A stretch of DNA of 55,072 nucleotides, taken from NCBI GenBank assembly GCA_007120695.1, contig SKND01000199.1, positions 1 through 55,072 on the forward strand. The letters are read 5' to 3'. Of this stretch, positions 18,422 through 26,855 are shown one piece after another; the stretch's first letter is position 1; the number at the start of each line of letters is the position of its first letter. This DNA comes from Bacteroidales bacterium. Lineage in GTDB: Bacteria > Bacteroidota > Bacteroidia > Bacteroidales > PUMT01. The notes under the pieces are model-generated. The model saw only the letters and a program-made list of their open reading frames with translations, ran no database searches and was not told the origin of the DNA. The position numbers and the translations under genes were made by a program.

Positions 18422-19306
18422 ATGATAAAAAAAGCAGTTATTCCGGCAGCCGGTTTTGGTACCAGGTTCCTTCCGGTAACAAAGGCGCAACCAAAAGAGA
18501 TGCTGCCGATTATTGACACTCCTACTATTCAGTATGTAGTTCAGGAATGCGTTGATTCTGGCATAGAAGACATTCTTATTATTTCAGGTAAAGGGAAACG
18601 TTCCATTGAAGATCATTTTGACAGGAATTTTGAACTCGAATCAAGAATCCAGGAAAAGGAAGACGAAGCTTTATATACGCAATTACGACATATAGAAAGC
18701 ATGGCAAATATCCATTTTATTCGTCAGAAGGAATTGAACGGATTGGGTGATGCGATCTACCATGCAAGATTCCATTGTGAGCATGAACCTTTTGCTGTTT
18801 TGCTTGGCGATACGGTTATTGACTCTGTAATACCGGTTACACAGCAATTGATCGATTCATTCGAGCAGTACAGGCAGACTGTAATAGCCGTTGAAAGGGT
18901 TCCGTGGGAAAATGTTTCAAGATATGGTGTTGTTGGTGGTGTGAACCTGAGTGACAGGATACTGCAGTTAAATGAACTAGTTGAGAAACCCGGCCGCAAA
19001 CAAGCGCCTTCCAATTTTGCCATTGCCGGACGTTATATTCTAACTCCTGAGATTTTCAGGGCACTGGAAAAAACACCCCGCGGAAAGGGGAATGAGATTC
19101 AGCTAACCGATGCTTTGAGGATCCTGCTTAAGGAAGAGGGTATTATTGCCACATTAATTGAAGGCAAACGTTATGATATTGGCAATAAAATGGATTTTTT
19201 AAAAACTACGGTGGAGTTTGCCCTGAAACGAAAAGAATTTTCAGTAGATTTTGAAGCTTTTCTTCGTGAAACAATTAAAAATATAGACGATCAAAAAGAG
19301 AAATAA
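18422..19306 (+). CDS. galU: UTP-glucose-1-phosphate uridylyltransferase
   Basis: 294 residues, normal length for GalU. Motifs: PAAGFGTRFLPVTKAQPKEM at residues 7-26 (nucleotide-binding G-x-G-T-R and catalytic Lys), FAVLLGDTVID (metal Asp), GVVGGVN, LNELVEKP and FAIAGRYILTPEIF. It makes UDP-glucose, or another UDP-hexose/UDP-uronate if the upstream kinase supplies a different sugar 1-phosphate. Cytoplasmic. It follows the GHMP kinase by 6 bp and its stop codon lies inside a 17-bp tandem repeat. Confidence 0.93.
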   Translation: MIKKAVIPAAGFGTRFLPVTKAQPKEMLPIIDTPTIQYVVQECVDSGIEDILIISGKGKRSIEDHFDRNFELESRIQEKEDEALYTQLRHIESMANIHFIRQKELNGLGDAIYHARFHCEHEPFAVLLGDTVIDSVIPVTQQLIDSFEQYRQTVIAVERVPWENVSRYGVVGGVNLSDRILQLNELVEKPGRKQAPSNFAIAGRYILTPEIFRALEKTPRGKGNEIQLTDALRILLKEEGIIATLIEGKRYDIGNKMDFLKTTVEFALKRKEFSVDFEAFLRETIKNIDDQKEK

Positions 19307-19340
19307 GCCAAAAAGAGAAATAAGCCAAAAAGAGAAATAA
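19293..19340 (+). repeat. 17-bp tandem repeat spanning the galU stop codon
   Basis: The unit AAAAAGAGAAATAAGCC occurs at 19293-19309 and 19310-19326, with 14 bp of a third copy at 19327-19340. The galU stop TAA lies in the first unit and is repeated in the others. Identity between copies is complete, so the duplication is recent or maintained. Confidence 0.9.
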
Positions 19341-19361
19341 ATTCTTGTCGTTCAGACTGAC

Positions 19362-19376
19362 CAGGGTTTTACCCTG
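19362..19376. terminator. small hairpin between convergent galU and propeller genes
   Basis: CAGGGT-TTT-ACCCTG, a 6-bp stem with a 3-nt loop, lies in the 130-bp convergent gap. There is only a weak T tract, so this is a tentative terminator. Confidence 0.3.
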
Positions 19377-19439
19377 TCATTTGTTGAAAAACCGGTTATT
19401 GTTTTCCGGTTGTTATATGGACTTTATAACTGAAAGCTA

Positions 19440-22400
19440 TCAGGGAATACAGATTCCGATCACCAGTATATCATCAACCTGTTCATGGGCTGCCTGCCAA
19501 CGGTCCAGCGTATTTTCTATCTCTTTCTTTTGTTCTGTCATAGACAATTCATGTATTCTTAAAAGCAGTTCTTTGAATGGCCTTATTTTGAACTTTTTCC
19601 CCTGAGGCCCTCCAAACTGGTCAACCAGTCCGTCGGAAAAGATATAGAATTTGTCGCCGGGCAATAACCCAAGCTCATATAATGTAAAGGAGTCTTTTTC
19701 CAGTACATGAATTCCTACCGGCATTTTATCCGGTTTGTATTCGATAAGTTTCCCTTTCCTGATGAGGTACATCGGGATATATGCCCCCGCATACTGGAGG
19801 TTTTTTCTGTCATCGTCAAACACACAAACAGCTATATCCATACCGTCGCTTGCCTCATCATCCCTGCCTGTTTGCGATAGTGTTGCCTTAATCTTCTGGC
19901 GCAGGGTATTAAGGATTTGATCGGGCCTTATTACACCTGCCACATTCACTATATCATTGAGAAGAGAAACACCCATCATGCTCATGAAAGCTCCCGGAAC
20001 ACCATGACCGGTACAATCTGATGCAACCACAACCACCTTGCCGTTTTTCCTGGTCATCCAGTAAAAATCGCCGCTTACAATATCACGCGGACGGAAAATA
20101 AGGAAATAGCTCCTGAGCAGATCCTCCACTGCCTCTTTCGGGGGCATTACCGCTGTCTGTATTCTGCGGGCGTATATTATAGAGTTTGTCATCTCTTCAT
20201 TTTGTTTAAAAATGTGGTCCCGCTGGGTTTCAATCTCTTTTTTCTGTGTAACTATCTCCCGATTGAATTTAGAAAGATTATCGCGGTGCTTCTCGAGAAT
20301 TTTTTTCTGGTTTTCAATAGTTTTTGTGCGTTGCCTGACCAGCTTCTCAAGCCGCTCTTTATCTTTCTTTAATTTTTGCTCTCTTAAAAGTAAAATTATC
20401 ACAAACAGAAGGACCACAGTTAATACCGATATGACCGGAAACCATCTTGTTTGCCAGAAGGGTGGTTTGATCTGATACGGGAGGTTGAGTGGTTCACTAA
20501 TAGTGCCAAGGATATCTTTTGCCCTGATGCTGATAATATATTCACCCGCTGGAAGATATGGAAGCTCCAGCACCGGATCACCGGTCCATTCCGACCATCT
20601 TCTGGTTAAACCCGTTATATAATACTGAAACATGACTGATCCCTCTTTAATATATGAGGGGGCACTTATGCTGATCCTCAAAGCATTGTTTGCATACTCC
20701 AGATTTATATTATCGGGAGTGATAAGGTTTCCGGAAAGTTCCCTGATATCTTTGAGGAATACACCGAATTGCCTTCCGGTTTCAATTCTGCTACCGGGGG
20801 TAATTCTGTAAAGTTGATCAAACCCGTTTACGGCGTATATATCTCCGTCTTCTGAAACATAAATACTGTTTAGGTTATCAAGCAGATTTAAATAATTTGT
20901 TCTGATGGGCGGGATTTCATGATCGGATGTAAATGAACCCCATTGTGCACCTGTTTTTATCCATGTATAGTCTTTCTGGTAGAAAAAGAGGGCTGATGAT
21001 TCTTCAAAAATAAAGTTACGGTCAGGGGTCAGCCGACCGGTTTCCGGATTAAACAAATAAACAGTATCTGCCGTAAAGGTTCTGATTTCACCGTCTATTT
21101 TTCTTGCCACGGGAGAGTTGAACCTTCTGCCCGGCAGGTAAATGGCATCATAACTATAATTGTTTTCATCCTGTCTTACAGACATGAACACGTCAAACTC
21201 TGTTGTGACCAATTTGCGACCCTGATCAATCTCAACTATACTAATTGCCCGGAAATTATTTTCCGGCAGTAGAGGTATGACAGACCATATTATTTCGTTT
21301 CGTGATGCAAGATATGCTCCGTCGTCGGCCCCGATAAGAAGTGAATTGCTGTTATATTCAGATTTTTCAAGAAAATGGATGTTTTTGCCTCTCAGTATGC
21401 TTGTGGCTGTTCCGTTTACTACCTGGAAAAGCCCAAGATTAGTGGCAACAAAAAGAGAGCCGTCCAGCACGGCAAACTGCTGAACCTTCCCCCGCACTCC
21501 GGGAATCTGCTTATATGTATATGTAATTGACTGAAGCTGCTGAATTGTTCTGATTATTGGTTCCTGCTCCTGTACCTCCTGTACTTCCTGTATCTCCTGT
21601 ATTTCAGAAATTTGTAGTTCATCCTGATCAACTGTCTCAATCTCATCATCCCTTCCTGTAATCCGGTTAAAAAGCCTGGAAATAAATCCACTTCTCTTCT
21701 CTTCAGGCCCTTCCTGCGGATCCTCAGGTTCTTCCTGCAGGTATTCAGGCCTTTCCTGCGGATCCTCAGGTTCTTCCTGCAGGCCTTCAGGTTCTCCCTG
21801 CGGCTCTTTTTGCTCTTGCTGATCAATTGTCTTTTCATCAACATAAATCTCTTCCTGCTCACGGACCGGATCCGGAGCGGGTTCTCCAGGCAGGATTTGT
21901 GGCTCATCGATTACCTCTGTTAGCCTGTAATCACGCTCTTCACCAAGATAAAACAGGCCCTCACTGGTGCCGGCATAAATTATGTCGTCGTGAAAAACAG
22001 ATATATGCAGGTTACCCCTCAGTCCGGGATATTCTGAAAATGACCTGACTGGGAGCGCAAGATCTGCCCTTGTAATCCCCATGCCATGTGCTATCCATAA
22101 ACCACCCTCGTTGTCTGTTCCCATAGAGCTTATCTCATCATCAGGAAGGCCGTTATAGTAATTAAGCATATTTACCTCCCTTGGGCCGGAAGGATTTATT
22201 ATCATACATCCACCATTTACTGTAGAAAGGACAAATTCTTCCGGACTGACTGAAATACCACCGTTAAGCAGATTTTCCCTGAAGAAATTTTCCCGGGGAA
22301 GCGGGAATTGTGCCAGGTTTTGACCGGAATAACTATACAGTTTATTGGCTGAAGATCCAAAAAATTGTCTGCCTCCATGATTGAAAGAAAAAGTAAAATC

Positions 22401-22997
22401 TTCTCCGGGCGTAAGGGTTGCTATCATTTCCGGCTCCCCTGCGGGGTTATACAAAAAGATGCCGGTATAATTATTCACATAGAACATTTGTCCTCCCAGA
22501 ACAAAGAAGTCCGACATATGAATATCCGGATCGGTATGGCTTACAAGAGTATCAACAGATGTTCCATTATGCATGCTTACCAGGCAGACGACATGCGGTG
22601 ATACGGCAATAACCCCTTCATCTGTTTTAATAAGTTTATAATAATCGCCTTCTGAAGGTGATTTAAGTATTAGTTCTTGTTCGTATGTGCCTTTTTCATT
22701 CTGTATAAAATAACCCACTCCATCTTCTGTGCTATAATATAATCTGTTGTTGTATGCGATAGAAACAGGCCTTCCCGTCAGACCCATATTTTGCCATTGC
22801 AGCCCATCGAATACATAAATCCCATTCCGGTTATGAATGTACATCTGCCCGTTCACATCCTGCACAAATCCCAGATTTGTGTTACTGACCCTGTCAGGCA
22901 GGTTAAAATGGATGAGAAATGGGTTTCCTTCGCGTGACCAGGCCGGAGTAGACACCATTACAGCAATAAATATTATCAGGTATGGCAGACTCTTCAT
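19440..22997 (-). CDS. propeller/Y_Y_Y sensor with SpoIIE-type PP2C phosphatase output
   Basis: The signal peptide that starts at the ATG at 22997 (MKSLPYLIIFIAVM...AWS) argues for this start. The longer ORF (from 23084, 1214 aa) overlaps the upstream stop as ATGA and could be translationally coupled. Order: periplasmic beta-propeller of the two-component-regulator type (repeats such as GLWIAHGMGITR), interrupted by a Glu/Pro/Gln-rich insertion; a Y_Y_Y domain (ANNALRISISAPSYIKEG ... RAKDILG); one membrane helix (WFPVISVLTVVLLFVIILLL); a long coiled coil (EKLVRQRTKTIENQKKILEK); and a C-terminal SpoIIE phosphatase (GDFYWMTRKNG, DCTGHGVPGAFMSMMG, DGLVDQFGG). It senses an extracellular cue and dephosphorylates a Ser/Thr target such as an anti-anti-sigma factor. 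No such partner is adjacent. Confidence 0.88.
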   Translation of the reverse strand: MKSLPYLIIFIAVMVSTPAWSREGNPFLIHFNLPDRVSNTNLGFVQDVNGQMYIHNRNGIYVFDGLQWQNMGLTGRPVSIAYNNRLYYSTEDGVGYFIQNEKGTYEQELILKSPSEGDYYKLIKTDEGVIAVSPHVVCLVSMHNGTSVDTLVSHTDPDIHMSDFFVLGGQMFYVNNYTGIFLYNPAGEPEMIATLTPGEDFTFSFNHGGRQFFGSSANKLYSYSGQNLAQFPLPRENFFRENLLNGGISVSPEEFVLSTVNGGCMIINPSGPREVNMLNYYNGLPDDEISSMGTDNEGGLWIAHGMGITRADLALPVRSFSEYPGLRGNLHISVFHDDIIYAGTSEGLFYLGEERDYRLTEVIDEPQILPGEPAPDPVREQEEIYVDEKTIDQQEQKEPQGEPEGLQEEPEDPQERPEYLQEEPEDPQEGPEEKRSGFISRLFNRITGRDDEIETVDQDELQISEIQEIQEVQEVQEQEPIIRTIQQLQSITYTYKQIPGVRGKVQQFAVLDGSLFVATNLGLFQVVNGTATSILRGKNIHFLEKSEYNSNSLLIGADDGAYLASRNEIIWSVIPLLPENNFRAISIVEIDQGRKLVTTEFDVFMSVRQDENNYSYDAIYLPGRRFNSPVARKIDGEIRTFTADTVYLFNPETGRLTPDRNFIFEESSALFFYQKDYTWIKTGAQWGSFTSDHEIPPIRTNYLNLLDNLNSIYVSEDGDIYAVNGFDQLYRITPGSRIETGRQFGVFLKDIRELSGNLITPDNINLEYANNALRISISAPSYIKEGSVMFQYYITGLTRRWSEWTGDPVLELPYLPAGEYIISIRAKDILGTISEPLNLPYQIKPPFWQTRWFPVISVLTVVLLFVIILLLREQKLKKDKERLEKLVRQRTKTIENQKKILEKHRDNLSKFNREIVTQKKEIETQRDHIFKQNEEMTNSIIYARRIQTAVMPPKEAVEDLLRSYFLIFRPRDIVSGDFYWMTRKNGKVVVVASDCTGHGVPGAFMSMMGVSLLNDIVNVAGVIRPDQILNTLRQKIKATLSQTGRDDEASDGMDIAVCVFDDDRKNLQYAGAYIPMYLIRKGKLIEYKPDKMPVGIHVLEKDSFTLYELGLLPGDKFYIFSDGLVDQFGGPQGKKFKIRPFKELLLRIHELSMTEQKKEIENTLDRWQAAHEQVDDILVIGICIP
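21580..21830 (-). repeat. Glu/Pro/Gln low-complexity tandem repeat within the propeller gene
   Basis: A 42-bp period (TTCCTGCGGATCCTCAGG... at 21711 and again at 21753) encodes 14-residue units built from LQEEPEDPQE. A second tract with 9-bp periodicity (TACTTCCTG/TATCTCCTG) encodes EIQEIQEVQEVQEQE. The insertion interrupts the propeller, probably as a flexible acidic linker. Confidence 0.8.
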
Positions 22998-23080
22998 CCC
23001 GGAAACTTTCAAAGTTGCTGTTTGTCTTTTATAAAGTACAAATATAATAAGGATCAATCGGGGATCTGCCCCGGAGTAGT

Positions 23081-23791
23081 TCATTGTTGGTTATCCGGAT
23101 CTGCATTGCAGTGCTCTACGAGCTTGTCTGTTGCTTCAGCCATTCCCAGGTCACCTGCCCTTCTCCAGTCTGAGCATGCATTTTCCAGCTGGCCCAGTTT
23201 GTGCAGCGATTTTCCGCGCCTGAAATAGCACTGTGCAATACCCGGGTCTATCTCAAGAACCCTGCTGTAATCTTCTGCGGCCCCTGCATAATCGCCCAGT
23301 GCGTCTTTGGCAATGCCCCTGTTATAAAACGTTGATATTTTGTCATTTTCATTGTCGAGGGCGAGGGTGTAATCTTCAACAGCTTCCTGGTATTCGCCCA
23401 GCGCATAACGGGCAAGTGCCCTGTTGTAATAGGTAATTGCCAGATCCTGATCAGGCCCGGATGAGGTTCCTGATTCTATAACATTGCCTCGTCTGTCGGT
23501 TATTGTAAGTTTTACTCCCCCTGTTGCGCGGGTAGCTATTTCTATTGCAGTGGTGTAATCCCGTACTGCACTTTCGAAATCCTCGAGGTTATAGTGTGAC
23601 GAGCCTCTAAGGACATAGGCTGACATATGGTCGGGATTGATCTCTATTGCCTTTGAAAGATCGGCCATAGCTCCATTGTAATTACCCATATTAAATTTTA
23701 CCAGTGCAATATTATAATACTGAAAATCAGTCTGGGCATGAATATTGAGGGATAAAGCGGTAACGGACATTATAAAAACGAGAACTTTCAT
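23081..23791 (-). CDS. secreted TPR-repeat protein
   Basis: 236 residues with signal peptide MKVLVFIMSVTALSLNIHA. Tetratricopeptide repeats follow: YNIALVKFNMGNYNGAMADL, AYVLRGSSHYNLEDFESAV, YNRALARYALGEYQEAVEDY, FYNRGIAKDALGDYAGAAED and CYFRRGKSLHKLGQLENACS. An insert of about 30 residues separates repeats 2 and 3 (VKLTITDRRGNVIESGTSSG). It is a periplasmic protein-protein interaction scaffold. The stop codon overlaps the longer reading frame of the propeller-phosphatase gene by 4 bp (ATGA), so the two are co-transcribed and possibly functional partners. Confidence 0.85.
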   Translation of the reverse strand: MKVLVFIMSVTALSLNIHAQTDFQYYNIALVKFNMGNYNGAMADLSKAIEINPDHMSAYVLRGSSHYNLEDFESAVRDYTTAIEIATRATGGVKLTITDRRGNVIESGTSSGPDQDLAITYYNRALARYALGEYQEAVEDYTLALDNENDKISTFYNRGIAKDALGDYAGAAEDYSRVLEIDPGIAQCYFRRGKSLHKLGQLENACSDWRRAGDLGMAEATDKLVEHCNADPDNQQ

Positions 23792-23960
23792 GGCAGTTGT
23801 TTTACAGATTAATCAAACAAAATAGTTGTTTTTAAATACAAAAAAAAGTTTGACCTTTGTCCTGAATGCAACAATGCTTAAACTGGCCGTAAAAAGATAT
23901 TAACAATAATAACAATTTGAACCGGCATAATGTTATAACGATATTCAAATTAAATTTAAT

Positions 23961-24779
23961 ATGAAGTTTATTAAGATTATATTTTCAATTGCTATTATTG
24001 CCTTTTCAGGGTGTTCAATGCCCGTAGCACTGGTGGTGCCCAGGCAGGAACCTCCGGTAACAAAGGGGAAGTTTGCGGCGGGAATGCAGGAGAGTATGCA
24101 GCATGATGAGCGCAGCGGGTTTTATTATGACTTTGGATATGACAGGGCCAACCTTTACCTGAACCTTGCAGTCGGCGATCCCGAAGTTATAATGAAGATT
24201 GCATACTTTGGATTTACGGTATGGATTGACAGGACGGGAGGTAAGAATCAGGATCAGGGTTTCAGGTTTCCTACAGGGATCAGGACACGGCAAAATCAAA
24301 CAGTAGGTCAGGGAGGACTGGCTGTTGCAGCCGGTTTACGCGGAGGTGATGTGAGCAATCTTATTGAAATATCCGAAGAGATTGACCTGATAGGTATCTA
24401 CGGCACTTCGGTCAGAAGAGTTAAGATGAGGGACAGCAGGATCAGGGTAATAGCAGAGGTTGCTGATGATGTCCTGTTTTACAGGGCGGTTATTCCTTAT
24501 GAAGTGCTGGGATTCGGGTATGACCCCCTGTCAGCAAGGTCAGTTATAAACATTGGCCTGGAGACGGGACATTTTGAGCCGCCGTCAGCTTCTGAAATGC
24601 GACGGCAGCGAACCACGTCGGGTGACATGGTGGGACGCCCCGGAGGAATGACAGGCCAGTATCCGGGACAGTATCCCGGCAGGATGCCGGACCGTGGTAT
24701 GCTGGAGCAGCGCTCGTCTGAAATAAACAGGCTGTCAAGACCGACGAGGTTGTGGCTGGCCCTTGAATTTGAAAGGTAA
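23961..24779 (+). CDS. lipoprotein of unknown function
   Basis: 272 residues. Lipobox IAFSGC at the end of a short signal sequence predicts a lipoprotein. The body is beta-rich (DRANLYLNLAVGD, GFTVWIDRTGG, FYRAVIPYEVLGFG), a pattern that recalls carbohydrate-binding CBM9-like folds but is not diagnostic. The C-terminus has a Gly/Pro/Met/Arg-rich tract (GRPGGMTGQYPGQYPGRMPD), probably disordered, before a final strand LWLALEFER. It is 26 bp upstream of the glycerophosphodiesterase gene, so they may share a transcript. No function is assigned. Confidence 0.7.
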   Translation: MKFIKIIFSIAIIAFSGCSMPVALVVPRQEPPVTKGKFAAGMQESMQHDERSGFYYDFGYDRANLYLNLAVGDPEVIMKIAYFGFTVWIDRTGGKNQDQGFRFPTGIRTRQNQTVGQGGLAVAAGLRGGDVSNLIEISEEIDLIGIYGTSVRRVKMRDSRIRVIAEVADDVLFYRAVIPYEVLGFGYDPLSARSVINIGLETGHFEPPSASEMRRQRTTSGDMVGRPGGMTGQYPGQYPGRMPDRGMLEQRSSEINRLSRPTRLWLALEFER

Positions 24780-24805
24780 ACCGGTTAACTTTAAACAATA
24801 CTATC

Positions 24806-25621
24806 ATGTTCAGAATTTATTTACTAATTCCGTTAATTTTTTTGACATACTGTACTTCACCCTTGCCAGAAACTATGATCGTAGCACACAGGGGGGCTTC
24901 ATATGATGCACCCGAAAATACCATACCGGCATTTTTGCTTGCCTGGGAGCAGGGAGCTGATGCTATTGAGGGAGATTTCTTTCTTACTGCCGACGGGGAG
25001 ATTGTATGCATACATGATCCTCGTACATCAAGGGTTTCAGATACTGATACCGAGGTAGCAAATGCAACACTTGAAGAATTGAGGCAGCTGGATGTAGGAT
25101 CATGGAAAGGTCAGGAGTGGGCCGGCACAGGCATACCGACACTTGGGGAAGTATTTGAGATTGTTCCTGCCGGAAAAAAGATTTTTGTTGAGATTAAGTC
25201 GGGGACAGAGATATTGCCGGTATTGTATGAGGAGCTTGACAGATCGGGATTAAGGAATGAGCAGATAGTCATAATTTCATTCAACGCCGATGTGATAGAG
25301 GGAGTGAAGTCGGCCAGGCCCGAACATAATGCATACTGGTTGTCGGGCCTCAGCCAGGATGATTATGGCAATGTCGTTCCGGATGTGAAGACCGTAATTG
25401 AAACATTGGACAGGACCGGGGCAGATGGTTTTTCTTCGCATCACGGATTGGTAACTGCCGGATATATTGAGCAAATAAAAGATGCCGGCTATGAATATCA
25501 CGTCTGGACGGTTAATGATCCTGAAAGGGCATGGGAACTGAAGCAGCATGGTGCCTTATCAATCACAACTGATATTCCCGGCCGGGTAAGGGAGTATTTT
25601 CTTACACAGAAATCAAAATAA
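24806..25621 (+). CDS. glycerophosphodiester phosphodiesterase, lipoprotein
   Basis: 271 residues. A short hydrophobic leader ending LIFLTYC suggests lipid modification and a periplasmic site. GDPD motifs: IVAHRGASYDAPENT (catalytic His and the Arg/Glu pair), EGDFFLTADGEIVCIHDP (metal ligands E-x-D and the second catalytic His), KIFVEIKSG, and a C-terminal HVWTVNDPERAWELKQHGA. It hydrolyses glycerophosphodiesters to glycerol 3-phosphate and an alcohol. Length is normal for GlpQ/UgpQ-type enzymes. It is co-oriented with the upstream lipoprotein gene. Confidence 0.92.
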   Translation: MFRIYLLIPLIFLTYCTSPLPETMIVAHRGASYDAPENTIPAFLLAWEQGADAIEGDFFLTADGEIVCIHDPRTSRVSDTDTEVANATLEELRQLDVGSWKGQEWAGTGIPTLGEVFEIVPAGKKIFVEIKSGTEILPVLYEELDRSGLRNEQIVIISFNADVIEGVKSARPEHNAYWLSGLSQDDYGNVVPDVKTVIETLDRTGADGFSSHHGLVTAGYIEQIKDAGYEYHVWTVNDPERAWELKQHGALSITTDIPGRVREYFLTQKSK

Positions 25622-25698
25622 CACCAGGAGTCCCGGTTTTATTGATTTGACTTTGCTTGCATCTAATCATGGAGAGATGTTAATATGTTTTAATTCCT

Positions 25699-25706
25699 TA
25701 TCTTTG
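25699..25706 (+). promoter_or_regulatory. possible -7 box upstream of the methyltransferase gene
   Basis: TATCTTTG matches TAnnTTTG. No good -33 TTTG lies 19-21 nt upstream, and the distance to the ATG at 25720 is very short, so the real start may be the ATG at 25729 or the box may be fortuitous. Confidence 0.3.
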
Positions 25707-25719
25707 TCCCCTAAAGAGA

Positions 25720-26355
25720 ATGATTACGATGGAAAACGAAGCAGTAAAAATCCGTTACTCGAAACTGGCAGATGATGCCTGCTGTTTATCGTGCGGAGGA
25801 GCGCTGGAGAAGAGCAGCGCATCGCCCGGGGAGGTGTGTATTGATCTTGGAAGCGGTCGCGGAACAGATGTATTGAGACTGGCCGGTATAGTTGGATCAG
25901 AAGGGTTTGTATATGGTGTTGATGTAACGCCAGGGATGATCAGAAAAGGCAAATCTGCCGCTGAAAAGCTTGGTATTGACAATGCGGAGTTCCTGCAGTC
26001 GGAACTTACAGAGATACCACTCGAAAGTGAGACGGCAGATCTTGTAATTTCTAATTGTGTTATAAACCATGTTAGCCGCAAGGACCTGGTCTGGCAGGAG
26101 ATTTTCCGCCTCCTTAAAACCGGCGGGCGCTTTGTGGTTAGTGATATTTATTCGGTTAATCCGGTGTCTGATCAGTATAGCTCTGATCCGGAGGCCATTG
26201 CAGAGTGCTGGGCCGGAGCTGTCACCAAAAATGAGTATCTGGCCGGGGTCCGGCAGGCCGGTTTTAAAGATGTTGTCATTCTAGAGGAGAGCAAACCGTA
26301 TAAAAAAGGAGAGATTGAGGTTTGCAGTATTACCCTTTCGGGGAACAAGAGGTAA
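25720..26355 (+). CDS. ArsM-like SAM-dependent methyltransferase
   Basis: 211 residues, class I Rossmann methyltransferase: VCIDLGSGRGTDVLRLA (SAM loop, about 39-55), VYGVDVTPGMI, SNCVINHVSRKDLVWQEIFR, LLKTGGRFVVSDIYS. The cysteine pattern recalls arsenite methyltransferases: DACCLSCGG near the N-terminus, SNCVIN in the middle, and AECWAGAVTKNEYL in place of the ArsM 'CVAGAL' segment. ArsM proteins are generally longer (about 260 residues or more); the C-terminal part is missing here, so substrate may differ. No ars genes (arsR, arsB, arsC) are adjacent. An alternative ATG is 9 bp downstream. The sequence supports a metal(loid) or thiol-linked methyltransferase only as inference. Confidence 0.65.
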   Translation: MITMENEAVKIRYSKLADDACCLSCGGALEKSSASPGEVCIDLGSGRGTDVLRLAGIVGSEGFVYGVDVTPGMIRKGKSAAEKLGIDNAEFLQSELTEIPLESETADLVISNCVINHVSRKDLVWQEIFRLLKTGGRFVVSDIYSVNPVSDQYSSDPEAIAECWAGAVTKNEYLAGVRQAGFKDVVILEESKPYKKGEIEVCSITLSGNKR

Positions 26356-26438
26356 ATGGAGATTAATTAGAGTACTTCAATAAAGTCAGTGTCTGAATCA
26401 AAATGGACAGACTAGTTAACCAATTCAAAAATTATACT

Positions 26439-26855
26439 ATGAAACAACTGGGTGTTTTAATGCTGTTTTTATCAGTGCTTGTTATAGTTTCGTGCGACAA
26501 GGATGAAGACGAGGTGTCAGACAGGTTCAGGTTTCTTACAAGCGTTGATTGGGAATCCGACAGCCTGCTTGTGAACGGGATGGAAGCAGGCGGCGATGGC
26601 CAGATGCTTGAAAACTTCAGGGGTACTGCCAGGTTTAACGAAGACGGAACAGGAAGTTTTGGAGGGATTACCGGCACGTGGGCGTTCTCACAGGATGAGA
26701 CCGAACTTATAATAAATACTGAAGAGTTGCCATTTGCCCTGACAACAAAAATTATTGAGCTGACTGCCTCATCACTCAAGGTCACGGCAAATTTTCCGAA
26801 CCCCTTAAATCCGGTAGATCAGCTTAAGATCAGAATGACATTCAAGGCACAATGA
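26439..26855 (+). CDS. small lipoprotein, lipocalin-like
   Basis: The ATG at 26439 is preferred over the track start at 26403 because it begins a proper lipoprotein signal: MKQLGVLMLFLSVLVIVSC, cleavage before Cys. About 138 residues. The mature part is beta-rich: FLTSVDWESDSLLVNG, TARFNEDGTGSFGGITGTWAF, TELIINTEELPFALTTKIIELT, LKIRMTFKAQ. This resembles the lipocalin-like lipoproteins common in Bacteroidota. Its stop codon overlaps the TonB receptor start by 4 bp (ATGA), so the two are translationally coupled and the lipoprotein may be a surface partner of the receptor. Confidence 0.75.
   Translation: MKQLGVLMLFLSVLVIVSCDKDEDEVSDRFRFLTSVDWESDSLLVNGMEAGGDGQMLENFRGTARFNEDGTGSFGGITGTWAFSQDETELIINTEELPFALTTKIIELTASSLKVTANFPNPLNPVDQLKIRMTFKAQ

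Noticed and set aside
25720-26355. Naming the methyltransferase arsM
   Set aside because: Cysteine pattern is similar, but the protein is shorter than ArsM and no ars genes are adjacent.
26403-26855. Start of the small lipoprotein at 26403
   Set aside because: The first 12 residues (MDRLVNQFKNYT) do not fit a lipoprotein signal; the ATG at 26439 does.
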